Of a DNA stretch of 64,000 nt, positions 8,410 to 16,653 are shown piece by piece (positions within the stretch are counted from its first letter, which is position 1; the number at the start of each line of letters is the position of its first letter). Made by a program: the position numbers and the translations under genes. The notes under the pieces were generated by a model. That model did not search any database, was not told where the DNA came from, and was given only the letters and a program-made list of their open reading frames with translations. Source of the DNA: Rothia sp035916755 (GTDB taxonomy: Bacteria; Actinomycetota; Actinomycetes; Actinomycetales; Micrococcaceae); NCBI RefSeq assembly GCF_035916755.1, contig NZ_JAYWIX010000002.1, forward strand, positions 328,077-392,076, in the 5' to 3' direction.

Positions 8410-8431
8410 GGGGCTGAAGGCCTACAGCCCC
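8410..8431. terminator. Possible hairpin between convergent genes
   Basis: GGGGCTG (8410-8416) and CAGCCCC (8425-8431) can pair over an 8-base loop. It spans the stop of the minus-strand ligase gene. There is no T-tract, so it may only be a weak terminator. Confidence 0.35.
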
Positions 8432-9564
8432 TCGGTAGCTTGCACGGCCAGGTCGTCCACCACAGCCTGCAGGTTTCCGCCGTTTTCGGTGGCGACGCGA
8501 CGCTGACGCTGGTAGCCCGCCCCGGTCAGACAGATTCGCTCCACATCGGCCAGTTCAGTAGAACAGCTCAGGTCAGAGGCAATGCCCTCCAACTTATTCA
8601 GAAGCCCTAGGGTGTCTTCGGTGACCAGGCGTTCGGTGTTCTGGTTATCGAGAATGACGATGGCCTCGGTGCCGTAGCGGGCGGCCCGCCACTTGTTTTC
8701 CTGCACGTGCCAGGGCTTGAGGGGCTCAATTCGTTTGCCAGCATCGAGCTGGCGGGAGAACCACTCCACCAGGCACTGGGTAAAGGCGGTTAGAGCCGTG
8801 ATATCGCGAATAGAGGCCAGCCCGTCGTAGGCTCGCATTTCTACCGTGCCGTATTTGGGTACGGGGCGCACATCCCACCGGTTCTCGCTCGGGTCGTCAA
8901 TGACGCCGGTGACCACCAGGTCGTTAAGGTAGTCCTCGTAGTCTTCCCAGCGTTCGAAAGTGAAGGGCAGGCCAGAGGTGGGCAGTTGCTGGAAAATCTG
9001 GGCCCGCTGGGAGGCAAAGCCGGTATCTTCCCCTTCCCAGAAGGGGGAGGAGGCTGATAAGGCCAGCAGATGGGGGTAAAAGTTGGTGAGCCCGTTGAGC
9101 ACCGGCAGGGCCTTATCGCGAGAAGTAACCCCGGTGTGCACGTGCACCCCGTAGATGATTTGGCGGCGGCCCCAGAACTGGGAACGGTCGAGCACCCGCA
9201 GGTAGCGGTCGTTATCAACGACTTTTTGGTCCAGGGCCCGGGAGAAGGGGTGGGTGCCTGCGGAGAAGAAGGCTAGGCCCAGCTGGTCGGTGATGTCTTT
9301 CAGGACGCTGGTGGCTTGAGTGAGCTGGTCGGCGGCCTCCGCCGGGGTTCGGCAGATGCCGGTGACAAGCTCAACGGTGTTGTTCAAAAATTCGCCGGTG
9401 ATGTGGGCCCGGTCCGGGGCCGCTTCAAGAACCTGCGGGTACTGTTCTTGCAGTAGTGCTAGTACTTCGTCTGCGCGGGATGCCAGTTCGCGGGTTTCGG
9501 GGTCGACGAGGGCGACCTCCCATTCCACACCAATCGTGGACTGGTCTGAGGGGTGAAAAATCAT
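8422..9564 (-). CDS. ybdK: GCS2-type carboxylate-amine ligase (YbdK family)
   Basis: The 380-residue protein belongs to the glutamate-cysteine ligase type 2 family. It has GVEWEVALVDPETREL near the start (ATP and glutamate site), YGVHVHTGV in the middle and VEMRAYDG later. Members ligate glutamate to an amine, classically cysteine. In a mycothiol producer the physiological product is unclear, since glutathione is not expected. The start is ATG at 9564 with GGAG upstream and a TAAGAT box at 9600-9605. It stands alone, convergent with tsaD. Confidence 0.8.
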   Translation of the reverse strand: MIFHPSDQSTIGVEWEVALVDPETRELASRADEVLALLQEQYPQVLEAAPDRAHITGEFLNNTVELVTGICRTPAEAADQLTQATSVLKDITDQLGLAFFSAGTHPFSRALDQKVVDNDRYLRVLDRSQFWGRRQIIYGVHVHTGVTSRDKALPVLNGLTNFYPHLLALSASSPFWEGEDTGFASQRAQIFQQLPTSGLPFTFERWEDYEDYLNDLVVTGVIDDPSENRWDVRPVPKYGTVEMRAYDGLASIRDITALTAFTQCLVEWFSRQLDAGKRIEPLKPWHVQENKWRAARYGTEAIVILDNQNTERLVTEDTLGLLNKLEGIASDLSCSTELADVERICLTGAGYQRQRRVATENGGNLQAVVDDLAVQATEGL

Positions 9565-9673
9565 GCGCTGGCTCCAGGGTCTCGCTGCGGTGCTGGTTCT
9601 ATCTTAGGGGCAGGGGCTAGCGCAGAAGAATCCGGCTCACTCTATGACGTGCTGGTGAGACAGACGTAATAAA

Positions 9674-10954
9674 CTAGGCTGGCTCAGCCCAGATGGCCAG
9701 GCGCTGGGAGGCTGCCCCCTCGCCCAACCGGGTCAGAAGCAGGGTGGCTTCGCGGCCTGATACCCCCTTCTTCTTTTTCACCCCGGCAAGCAGAGTGGCC
9801 CGGAGCTTTTCAGGAACCACATCGACTCCCCGCTTTTTGATGGTCAGGGCAGTGATGCCCTCTTCCTTAACCCAGCGGCGGAGCTTCTTCTCGTTGAGGG
9901 GCAGGGTGCCCAGGACGCGGTAGGTCCGGCCCAGTGGGCTAGGGGCGGGGGAGTCTGATGTCAGGTAGGCGATATTCTCATCAAGCAGGGTAGCCCCTAT
10001 CGCTCGGGCGAAGTCTGCGACCAGGTGGGATCGCACTACCGCACCGTCGGGCTCAATCAGGTAAACGCCCAGCTCAGTGACTTCAACCGGCTCTTCATCG
10101 GCTGACGCTACCAGCGGTGAACTGATCTCATCGAGCACCTGCCGGGTGGTGGCGTCCGCCCCCAGCACTGTAGCTGACCGGGCAATCCCGGGGCGGGCTA
10201 GGGCGTTGAACCAGAGCACCACCTCAACCACGGACCCGCCGTGGCTGACCCACTCGGCCTCCACCCCGCTTGGAATAGCTTCGTGGGGCAGACCCGGGCC
10301 TAGCTTGACCCCCATAGGAATGCCGGTTGCCGCCAGCTTCTGCAAGAAGGAAAAGGGCGGGGAAAATGCCTCGGGGTCAAAGATGCGGGAGGTGGTAGAA
10401 CCGCCTTCAATCTCTCGGCGGGCTGGGTCGAGCCAGAGGGCGGCGACGCGCTCGCCGTTCACGGTGGTGAGCTGTTCGAGCTCAACCTGTTCTACATCGC
10501 CCACGAGCACATGGGCGGACGGGTAGGGGGAGAGGTTGTGGGCGGTGAGAGCCGCCGTAGCGGGGTCGAGCTCAACGGACGTCACCGCTAACCCTGCGCG
10601 GGCAAAGGCGAGGGAGTCTGCCCCCAGCCCGCATCCTAAATCTGCCACGGATTTCAGCCCGGCCTCGATGAAGCGGGCGGCATGATGGTCGGCAACGGCC
10701 GCACGAGTGGCCTGTTCGTAGCCCGCCTCGGTGAAGAGCATGCGCGAGGCTTCTTCCCCGAACTTGGTAGCCCCCAGCGTGCGAAGACGGGCCTGGGTCA
10801 GTAGAGCTGAGGAGTCCTCGGCGCTGATGCCCTGGGCCCGGAGCTTGCTAACAGCGTGGAGAGAATCAGCCGGGTTGTAGGGGACCAGCTGGTCAAGAAC
10901 TGCTAGCTGGTCGGCTGAGAAAGAGTGGGCACCGGCGCGGGGAAAAAAGGTCAT
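9674..10954 (-). CDS. Class I SAM-dependent methyltransferase with C-terminal THUMP-like domain
   Basis: The 426-residue protein has a Rossmann methyltransferase core: VADLGCGLGADSLAFARAG is the SAM-binding motif I, and SVELDP is motif II. The last ~70 residues (LRRWVKEEGITALTIKKRG and on) match the THUMP-like domain found at the end of this actinobacterial family, which suggests an RNA substrate. It is widespread in actinobacteria but, as far as I know, not functionally assigned. The ATG at 10954 is 6 nt after a TAAACT box, so the mRNA is probably leaderless. Confidence 0.8.
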   Translation of the reverse strand: MTFFPRAGAHSFSADQLAVLDQLVPYNPADSLHAVSKLRAQGISAEDSSALLTQARLRTLGATKFGEEASRMLFTEAGYEQATRAAVADHHAARFIEAGLKSVADLGCGLGADSLAFARAGLAVTSVELDPATAALTAHNLSPYPSAHVLVGDVEQVELEQLTTVNGERVAALWLDPARREIEGGSTTSRIFDPEAFSPPFSFLQKLAATGIPMGVKLGPGLPHEAIPSGVEAEWVSHGGSVVEVVLWFNALARPGIARSATVLGADATTRQVLDEISSPLVASADEEPVEVTELGVYLIEPDGAVVRSHLVADFARAIGATLLDENIAYLTSDSPAPSPLGRTYRVLGTLPLNEKKLRRWVKEEGITALTIKKRGVDVVPEKLRATLLAGVKKKKGVSGREATLLLTRLGEGAASQRLAIWAEPA

Positions 10955-10966
10955 GTATCTAGTTTA
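10955..10966 (-). promoter_or_regulatory. Leaderless promoter of the methyltransferase gene
   Basis: On the minus strand TAAACT (10966-10961) is followed by AGATAC and the ATG start. No ribosome binding site is present. Confidence 0.6.
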
Positions 10967-11037
10967 AGGGTGAGGCGGGGGAGGCCCGTTGAAAGCAGAT
11001 TGGCTGGGGCGTGGCGCTTCGTCCTGCCCTCAACCTC

Positions 11038-11892
11038 TTAGCTCTTAGCGTTTCTCCCCGTAGGCAGCTTTGTGATGGGTTGGGTCGCAAGTGCCCAGAC
11101 AGCTCCGCCCAGGGCGCTAGCGCCGATGACGGTAAAGGCCGCCGGGAGTGAAGAAATCAGCATGATGCCTGAGACAGCCAGGGGCCCTGCGACGATGGCG
11201 ACCTGGGAGAACATGGACCAGATGGAGAGGAATTTGGCACGCCCGACGTTGGGGGAGAGGTCGGCGCCGATGGTCATGTTGATGCCGGCACCGAAGCCGT
11301 TGCCGATGGCCATGAGGGCTAGGCCTGTGATGAAGCCGGCGCTGGTGGGTAGTAGAGGCACGAGGATGAAGCCGGCACCGAAAATGCTGAGGCAGAGGGC
11401 GAGGACGGCGGAGCGTCCTACCCGGTCTTTGAGGTAGCCGCCGGGGACCATGAGCACCATTTCGAGGGCTGAGCCCAGGGCGGTCATGGCTTTGCCGCGG
11501 TCGTCCGCTTCAACTGTTTCAGCCAGTACTGACTGCCGGGCTAGGCCCCAGGCTACGGTAGCCGGTACGCGGGCGATGTGGGCGAAAAAGTAGAGCCACA
11601 GAGCTCCCGCCAGGGGTAGGGCAAGAGAGAGCGCCGAGAGGGTAAAGGCGGCAGCGGCGCTGAGGGTTGCCAGTGTCATGGCGCGTTTATCGCCAACCCG
11701 GTCGATAGCTGCACCCACCGGAACGGTGCAGAAGAGAGCAAGGACGCCCGTGGCAGCTACCAGCAAGGAGGCAAGTTCGGGGGAGGCTCCGAGCCTGATA
11801 GCGGCAAGTATCTGGATGGGCACAACGGCCCCGAAGCCGGCTGCGAAGAGGAAGGATGGGACGAGTACCGGCCAGAAGATGAGTTTGAGCAT
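11038..11892 (-). pseudogene. MFS transporter gene with in-frame internal deletion
   Basis: At 284 residues this is about 110-130 short of a 12-helix MFS protein. The first half is normal through helix 4: GAAIDRVGDKRAM is the helix 2-3 loop motif, then DDRGKAMTALGSALE. It then joins directly to a sequence typical of helices 8-12 (PGGYLKDRVGRSAVL, then GNGFGAGINMTIGADLSP). Helices 5-7 and the central loop therefore appear lost. The reading frame is intact, so a protein may still be made, but transport is doubtful. Original substrates are unknown; related proteins are drug exporters. It is divergent from groES, with a TACAAT box at 11935-11930 on the minus strand. Confidence 0.7.
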
Positions 11893-11990
11893 GGTCGCCT
11901 ATCTGCCGGGGAAAGTTGCTTCAACCTATATTGTAGGGCGCAACAACTTAAGCTGAGGCGGTGCGCTGTCTGCGAAACCGGCACCTTATC

Positions 11991-12019
11991 TTGCCCGTCG
12001 GGGATGAGGGGAATAAAGT
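11991..12019 (+). promoter_or_regulatory. groES-groEL promoter
   Basis: TTGCCC (11991-11996) and TAAAGT (12014-12019) are separated by 17 bases, a normal sigma-70 spacing. The predicted start, near 12026, falls in the CIRCE operator. Confidence 0.55.
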
Positions 12020-12024
12020 TTTAG

Positions 12025-12051
12025 TTAGCACTTGACCGCTGACAGTGCTAA
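12025..12051. promoter_or_regulatory. CIRCE operator (HrcA binding site)
   Basis: TTAGCACTT and CAGTGCTAA are separated by nine bases, matching the CIRCE consensus TTAGCACTC-N9-GAGTGCTAA except at the innermost base pair. HrcA binding here would repress groESL until heat stress. hrcA itself is not in the window. Confidence 0.9.
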
Positions 12052-12157
12052 AACGGCAGTCGGTAGCACCGCGACGATACCGGCTTGAGCACGCTTGGCG
12101 CATCAAGGTCACCCCAGAAGTTTTACGCTGAGACCTCACTTGAAGGAGCACCTCACC

Positions 12158-12445
12158 ATGGCTATCAAGCCCCTCGAAGACCGCATTGTTGTTCAGATCG
12201 TTGAAGCAGAGCAGACCACCGCATCTGGCCTGGTCATTCCTGACACCGCTAAGGAAAAGCCCCAGGAGGCTAAGGTTATCGCTGTTGGCCCCGGCCGTAT
12301 CGACGACAAGGGCAACCGTATCCCCGTTGACGTAGCTGAAGGCGATGTTGTTATCTTCTCCAAGTACGGTGGCACCGAGGTTAAGTACGGTGGCGCTGAG
12401 TACCTGATTCTGTCAGCCCGCGACGTACTGGCTGTCGTTTCCTAA
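12158..12445 (+). CDS. groES: Co-chaperonin GroES
   Basis: The 95-residue GroES has normal length. It begins IKPLEDRIVVQ and has the mobile-loop block TTASGLVIPDTAKEKPQ, then VGPGRIDDKGNR and KYGGTEVKYGGAEYLIL. It caps the GroEL ring in ATP-driven folding in the cytoplasm. GAAGGAG at 12142-12148 sets the ATG at 12158. A longer in-frame start at 12095 lacks such a site. The gene lies 55 bp before groEL and is controlled by the CIRCE site upstream. Confidence 0.97.
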   Translation: MAIKPLEDRIVVQIVEAEQTTASGLVIPDTAKEKPQEAKVIAVGPGRIDDKGNRIPVDVAEGDVVIFSKYGGTEVKYGGAEYLILSARDVLAVVS

Positions 12446-12500
12446 GTTTTCGCTGTTTCTACCGAATACAACACGAAACACGAGAAAGAAGTAAGGATTC

Positions 12501-14096
12501 ATGGCAAAACAGCTTGAATTCAATGATGATGCGCGTAAGCACCTGCAGGCAGGCGTCGATAAGCTTGCTAACGCTGTCAAGGTGACCCTGGGCCCCCGCG
12601 GCCGTAACGTGGTGCTTGATAAGCAGTGGGGCGCACCCATCATTACCAACGACGGTGTATCTATTGCCCGCGAGATTGAACTGGAAAACCCCTACGAAAA
12701 CCTGGGTGCCCAGCTCGCTAAGGAAGTAGCTACCAAGACTAACGATGTTGCTGGCGACGGCACCACCACCGCAACCGTCCTGGCTCAGGCCCTGGTTTCT
12801 GAGGGCCTGCGTAACGTCACCTCTGGCGCTGCCCCCGGTGAGGTCAAGCGCGGCATTGAGACCGCAACCAAGCTGGTGTCAGAGCGCCTGCTGGCTAACG
12901 CCCGCGAGGTCAAGGGCGAAGAAGTTGCCCACGTGGCAGCTATCTCAGCTCAGTCACCCCAGATCGGTGAGTTGCTCTCTGAGGCCTTCAGCAAGGTAGG
13001 CCAGGACGGCGTTATCACCATCGAAGATGGCTCTACCACCGAGGTTGAGCTCGAAGTGACCGAGGGTATGCAGTTCGATAAGGGCTACCTCTCGCCCTCC
13101 TTCGTCACCGACCCTGAGCGTGCTGAGGCTGTTCTTGAGAACACCGCAATTCTGCTCTACCAGGGCAAGATTTCAACCGTGGCTGAGATTATGCCCGTGC
13201 TTGAGAAGATTGTTCAGGCTAAGAAGCCCCTGACCATCATCGCTGAGGATGTGGACGGCGAAGCCCTCTCCACCCTGGTCGTCAACAAGCTGCGCGGCAA
13301 CCTCGATGTCGTTGCGCTGAAGGCACCCGGTTTTGGTGACCGCCGTAAGGCAATCTTCCAGGACCTGGCTATCCTGACCGGCGGCACCGTCATTACCGGT
13401 GAACTGGGCATCTCCCTGGATGCCGTCACCCTGGACCAGCTCGGTTCAGCCCGCCGCGTGACCGTCACCAAGAACAACACCACCATCGTCGACGGTGGCG
13501 GCACCTCTGAGGCCGTTGCCGAGCGCGTTGACCAGCTCCGTGCCGAAATTGAGCGCGTGGATTCCGAATGGGACCGCGAAAAGCTCAAGGAACGCCTGGC
13601 CAAGCTGGCTGGCGGCGTGGGCGTCATCAAGGTGGGTGCTGCTACCGAGGTTGAGGCCAAGGAACGCAAGCACCGCATCGAGGATGCCGTCTCATCCACC
13701 CGAGCAGCACTCGAAGAGGGCATCGTTGCAGGTGGCGGTACCGCCCTGGTTCACGCTCTAGCAGCCCTGGACGGTGTTGAGCTCGAGTCCCGCGATGCCC
13801 AGGTGGGCGTAGACATTGTCCGCCGCGCCCTGGTCCAGCCCCTGCGCTGGATCGCGGAGAACGCCGGTGAGGACGGCTACGTGGTCACCTCCCGTGTGGC
13901 AGATATGCCCATCGGTCACGGCTTCAACGCCGCAACCGGTGAATACGAGGACCTCATCGCCCGCGGCGTCATCGACCCCGTCAAGGTCACCCGCTCAGCC
14001 CTGGAAAACGCAGCCTCCATTGCTGCCCTGGTGCTGACCACCGAGACCCTGGTTGTCGAAAAGCCCGAGGAGAAGGACGAGGACGAGGCCAAGTAA
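12501..14096 (+). CDS. groEL: Chaperonin GroEL
   Basis: The 531-residue GroEL shows the ATP site blocks VTLGPRGRNVVLDK and GDGTTTATVLAQ and the conserved RKAIFQDLAILTGG. The C-terminus ends in acidic residues (KPEEKDEDEAK). It has neither the histidine-rich tail of many actinobacterial GroEL1 proteins nor a GGM tail. It is cotranscribed with groES. A second groEL may exist elsewhere in the genome, as is common in actinobacteria. Codon use is strongly biased, as expected for a highly expressed gene. Confidence 0.97.
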   Translation: MAKQLEFNDDARKHLQAGVDKLANAVKVTLGPRGRNVVLDKQWGAPIITNDGVSIAREIELENPYENLGAQLAKEVATKTNDVAGDGTTTATVLAQALVSEGLRNVTSGAAPGEVKRGIETATKLVSERLLANAREVKGEEVAHVAAISAQSPQIGELLSEAFSKVGQDGVITIEDGSTTEVELEVTEGMQFDKGYLSPSFVTDPERAEAVLENTAILLYQGKISTVAEIMPVLEKIVQAKKPLTIIAEDVDGEALSTLVVNKLRGNLDVVALKAPGFGDRRKAIFQDLAILTGGTVITGELGISLDAVTLDQLGSARRVTVTKNNTTIVDGGGTSEAVAERVDQLRAEIERVDSEWDREKLKERLAKLAGGVGVIKVGAATEVEAKERKHRIEDAVSSTRAALEEGIVAGGGTALVHALAALDGVELESRDAQVGVDIVRRALVQPLRWIAENAGEDGYVVTSRVADMPIGHGFNAATGEYEDLIARGVIDPVKVTRSALENAASIAALVLTTETLVVEKPEEKDEDEAK

Positions 14097-14146
14097 AGCC
14101 CCGCCCCAAGGCTCCTGCCCTCTAAGCCCTTTTCCGGGCACAGCAC

Positions 14147-14195
14147 ATCCCGCTCTTGCAGTGACTAACACCGTAAGGGCGGGATTTGCTTTTTA
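14147..14195 (+). terminator. groEL terminator
   Basis: ATCCCGCTCTT (14147-14157) pairs with AAGGGCGGGAT (14175-14185), allowing one G-T pair, followed by TTGCTTTTT. The loop is 17 bases. Confidence 0.75.
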
Positions 14196-14312
14196 AAGCA
14201 AATTTCCAGTCACCGGGAGTAACATTTTTAACTTGGTGTCTTCCTGCCCGTTACCCCTTCAGTAACCGATCTTCTGGCACCAGATAACCGTCAGCAAAGG
14301 AGGTAGACCGCA

Positions 14313-16478
14313 GTGCCCCGCCCAGCAAGCGAGACCAAACCAGCCACCGGCACCATCGCAACCGTCACTCGTTCAGCAGAACGCGCCTGGCGCCCCGAGA
14401 TTCAGGGGCTGCGTGCGCTCGCCCTCCTACTGGTTGCCGCCTACCATTTCTGGTTTGGTCGTGTATCGGGCGGAGTCGATGTCTTTCTGCTGATTTCGGC
14501 GTTTTTGTTGACCGGCTCTTTTGCTCGCAAGATTGAGCAGGGCAAGCTGGTAGGGCCCGGCACCTGGTTCGGCGTAAAGACTCTGGTGGCCTATTGGGTT
14601 CATGTCTTTAAACGCCTACTGCCCCTGGCTTCTATCACCGTTGTTCTGACCCTGCTGGGCACCTACTTCTTTATTCCGGCAGAGCGTTGGCTGTCGATTG
14701 CCGATGAGGCCAAGGCCGTGATTCTGTACCAGCACAACAACTGGTCGATCGAGAACTCGGTGGACTACTACGCAGCCGACACTTCCCTGGCCTCCCCCTT
14801 CCGTCATTTCTGGTCGCTATCGGTCCAGGGACAGATGTATGTACTGTGGCCGGTACTGATGGTTGCCCTCACCCTGGTGCTGGGGCAGCGTATGAGGGGT
14901 TCTGCCCGTTGGGCTTTGACCGGTGCTTTTGCTGCCCTCTTTGCGGTGTCCCTGTCCCATTCGATTGGGGTCACTGCTGCTAACCAGCAGGCGGCCTATT
15001 TTGAAACGGAAGCCCGCCTGTGGGAATTCGCGCTGGGTTCCTTGGTGGCTCTCTGGTTGCCTGTTATGAAAGTACCGCCACTGGTACGAGCTGTCATGGG
15101 CTGGGTAGGCATTGCAGCTATTATCAGCTGTGGTTTCATTCTGGACGTCAACGGCACCTTCCCCGGTTATGTGGCACTGTGGCCCACCCTGGCGGCCTCG
15201 CTCGTCATTGTTGCCGGAGATACCGGCACCCGGTTTGGGCCGGAAAAGCTGCTCACCGCCAAACCTCTGCTGGCCCTGGGAGGTTTCTCCTACGCCCTGT
15301 ACCTGGTGCACTGGCCCATCCTCGTGTTCTACCTAGCACAGACCCGCCAGGAAAAGGCAGGGTTCTGGGCAGGGCTTGGCCTGCTTCTTCTCTCGGGTGT
15401 TATCGCTTGGGCTCTGACCCAGCTGGTCGAAAAGCCCCTGCGGGACTGGGCCCTACCTAACCGGTCCATGACAGCGGGGCTAGTGACCGGCGCACTATGC
15501 ATGGGCCTTGCCCTTGCTCCCTCCTACGCCTGGCAGTCCTCCATCTACCGGCAGGCCGAGCAGGCTGAAGCTAACCGCACCCTCAATAACGTGGGGGCCG
15601 CCGTCCTGCAACCCGACTATGAATACACAGGGGAAGAAGACGCCCCCGTCATCCCCATCCGTGCCGTGCTCGATGCGGACTGGGCTGACCTCGGAGCTGC
15701 CTGCACCGACGTGACCCCCGAGCTGGCCGTCCCCGATTCTCTTGCCGGGGACTGCACTTACGTCGCCTACTCACCGCAACCCAGCCGAACTATCGTAGCT
15801 TGGGGCAACTCCCATATGCAGATGTGGATGACGGCCATGCGTCCGCTCGCCGAATTCCAGGGCTGGACGGTCATCGCCCTGACCCGTCCCGGCTGCTTCC
15901 TCGGTGAAACCGACAACACCGCCTACGCTAGCGGGTTTGAGTGCGATGCCTGGGCAACAGACAGCGCCGCCTTCATCCAGGAACTTACCCCTGATACCGT
16001 CCTGCTGCACGGCACCAAGTCAGAGCCCAACCTACCCGACACCCCGCTGCTCGATGCTGAAAGCCGTATCGCGGAACTTACCGGTGCCGGCATCCAGGCG
16101 CTGGGTCTGCGCGACACTCCGCGCATGGAAACCATGCACAAGGACTGCATGGACGCCTTCGGTACGGCGGACGACTGCATCATGAGCTCCGGTCAGGACG
16201 TCACTGCCAACCCCCTCAGCTCCCTCGAAGAAACCTACCCGGGGTTTGCCGCCCTTAACCTCTCTGACTTGATTTGCCCCGAGAACTCCTGCCCGGCGTC
16301 CATCGGTAATATCTACACCTACTTCGACTACGACCACATCACCGCAACCTACATCGAAACCCTGGGCCCCTACTTCGACCCGCGCGTGCTCGAAGCCCTG
16401 GGCAAAGCCGACGCTAGCTCGCAGGCACGTACCCAACTAGTACCTGCCGGGAGCGCCCCCTACGAGGCTGTGGAATAG
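14313..16478 (+). CDS. OafA-type membrane acyltransferase with C-terminal SGNH domain
   Basis: The 721-residue protein combines an acyltransferase-3 membrane domain (about ten helices, residues 30-400) with an extracytoplasmic SGNH hydrolase-like domain (from about 490). RPEIQGLRALALLLVAAYHF carries the family's His and Arg block, and GGVDVFLLISAFLLTG follows. The SGNH part has WGNSHMQMW, where the usual block is GDSH, and ends with FDYDHITATY, the Asp/His block. Such proteins O-acetylate cell-wall polymers or glycolipids. The GTG start at 14313 has a full AAAGGAGG at 14296-14303. The acceptor is unknown; no glycan genes adjoin. Confidence 0.85.
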   Translation: MPRPASETKPATGTIATVTRSAERAWRPEIQGLRALALLLVAAYHFWFGRVSGGVDVFLLISAFLLTGSFARKIEQGKLVGPGTWFGVKTLVAYWVHVFKRLLPLASITVVLTLLGTYFFIPAERWLSIADEAKAVILYQHNNWSIENSVDYYAADTSLASPFRHFWSLSVQGQMYVLWPVLMVALTLVLGQRMRGSARWALTGAFAALFAVSLSHSIGVTAANQQAAYFETEARLWEFALGSLVALWLPVMKVPPLVRAVMGWVGIAAIISCGFILDVNGTFPGYVALWPTLAASLVIVAGDTGTRFGPEKLLTAKPLLALGGFSYALYLVHWPILVFYLAQTRQEKAGFWAGLGLLLLSGVIAWALTQLVEKPLRDWALPNRSMTAGLVTGALCMGLALAPSYAWQSSIYRQAEQAEANRTLNNVGAAVLQPDYEYTGEEDAPVIPIRAVLDADWADLGAACTDVTPELAVPDSLAGDCTYVAYSPQPSRTIVAWGNSHMQMWMTAMRPLAEFQGWTVIALTRPGCFLGETDNTAYASGFECDAWATDSAAFIQELTPDTVLLHGTKSEPNLPDTPLLDAESRIAELTGAGIQALGLRDTPRMETMHKDCMDAFGTADDCIMSSGQDVTANPLSSLEETYPGFAALNLSDLICPENSCPASIGNIYTYFDYDHITATYIETLGPYFDPRVLEALGKADASSQARTQLVPAGSAPYEAVE

Positions 16479-16653
16479 AAACGGCAGGGGAGGGTTTTCA
16501 CTCAGTACGAACAGGGATGAAACCCCGTGATGTGAGCAAGCGGCAGTTAGCTGCCTGGGCCCTACACTCGCACATCGGGGCTAACCCGACTAAGATTAAA
16601 AACAGTGTCGCTAAGCGCCCACCTGAACACCCTCGAAAGGTAGCGAACCCTTC
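16479..16653. other. guaB leader region
   Basis: This 175-bp gap holds a TAAGAT box near 16586, an AAAGG ribosome binding site before guaB and two small possible hairpins (GGGTTTTCA with TGAAACCC; GGCAG with CTGCC). I do not recognise a riboswitch. Confidence 0.4.

Noticed and set aside
8422..9564. Glutathione synthesis or ergothioneine (EgtA) assignment for the GCS2 gene
   Set aside because: No gshB or egtBCD genes are nearby and the organism appears to make mycothiol, so only the family name is given.
16479..16653. Purine riboswitch before guaB
   Set aside because: The two small hairpins do not form the three-way junction or carry the conserved loop sequences.
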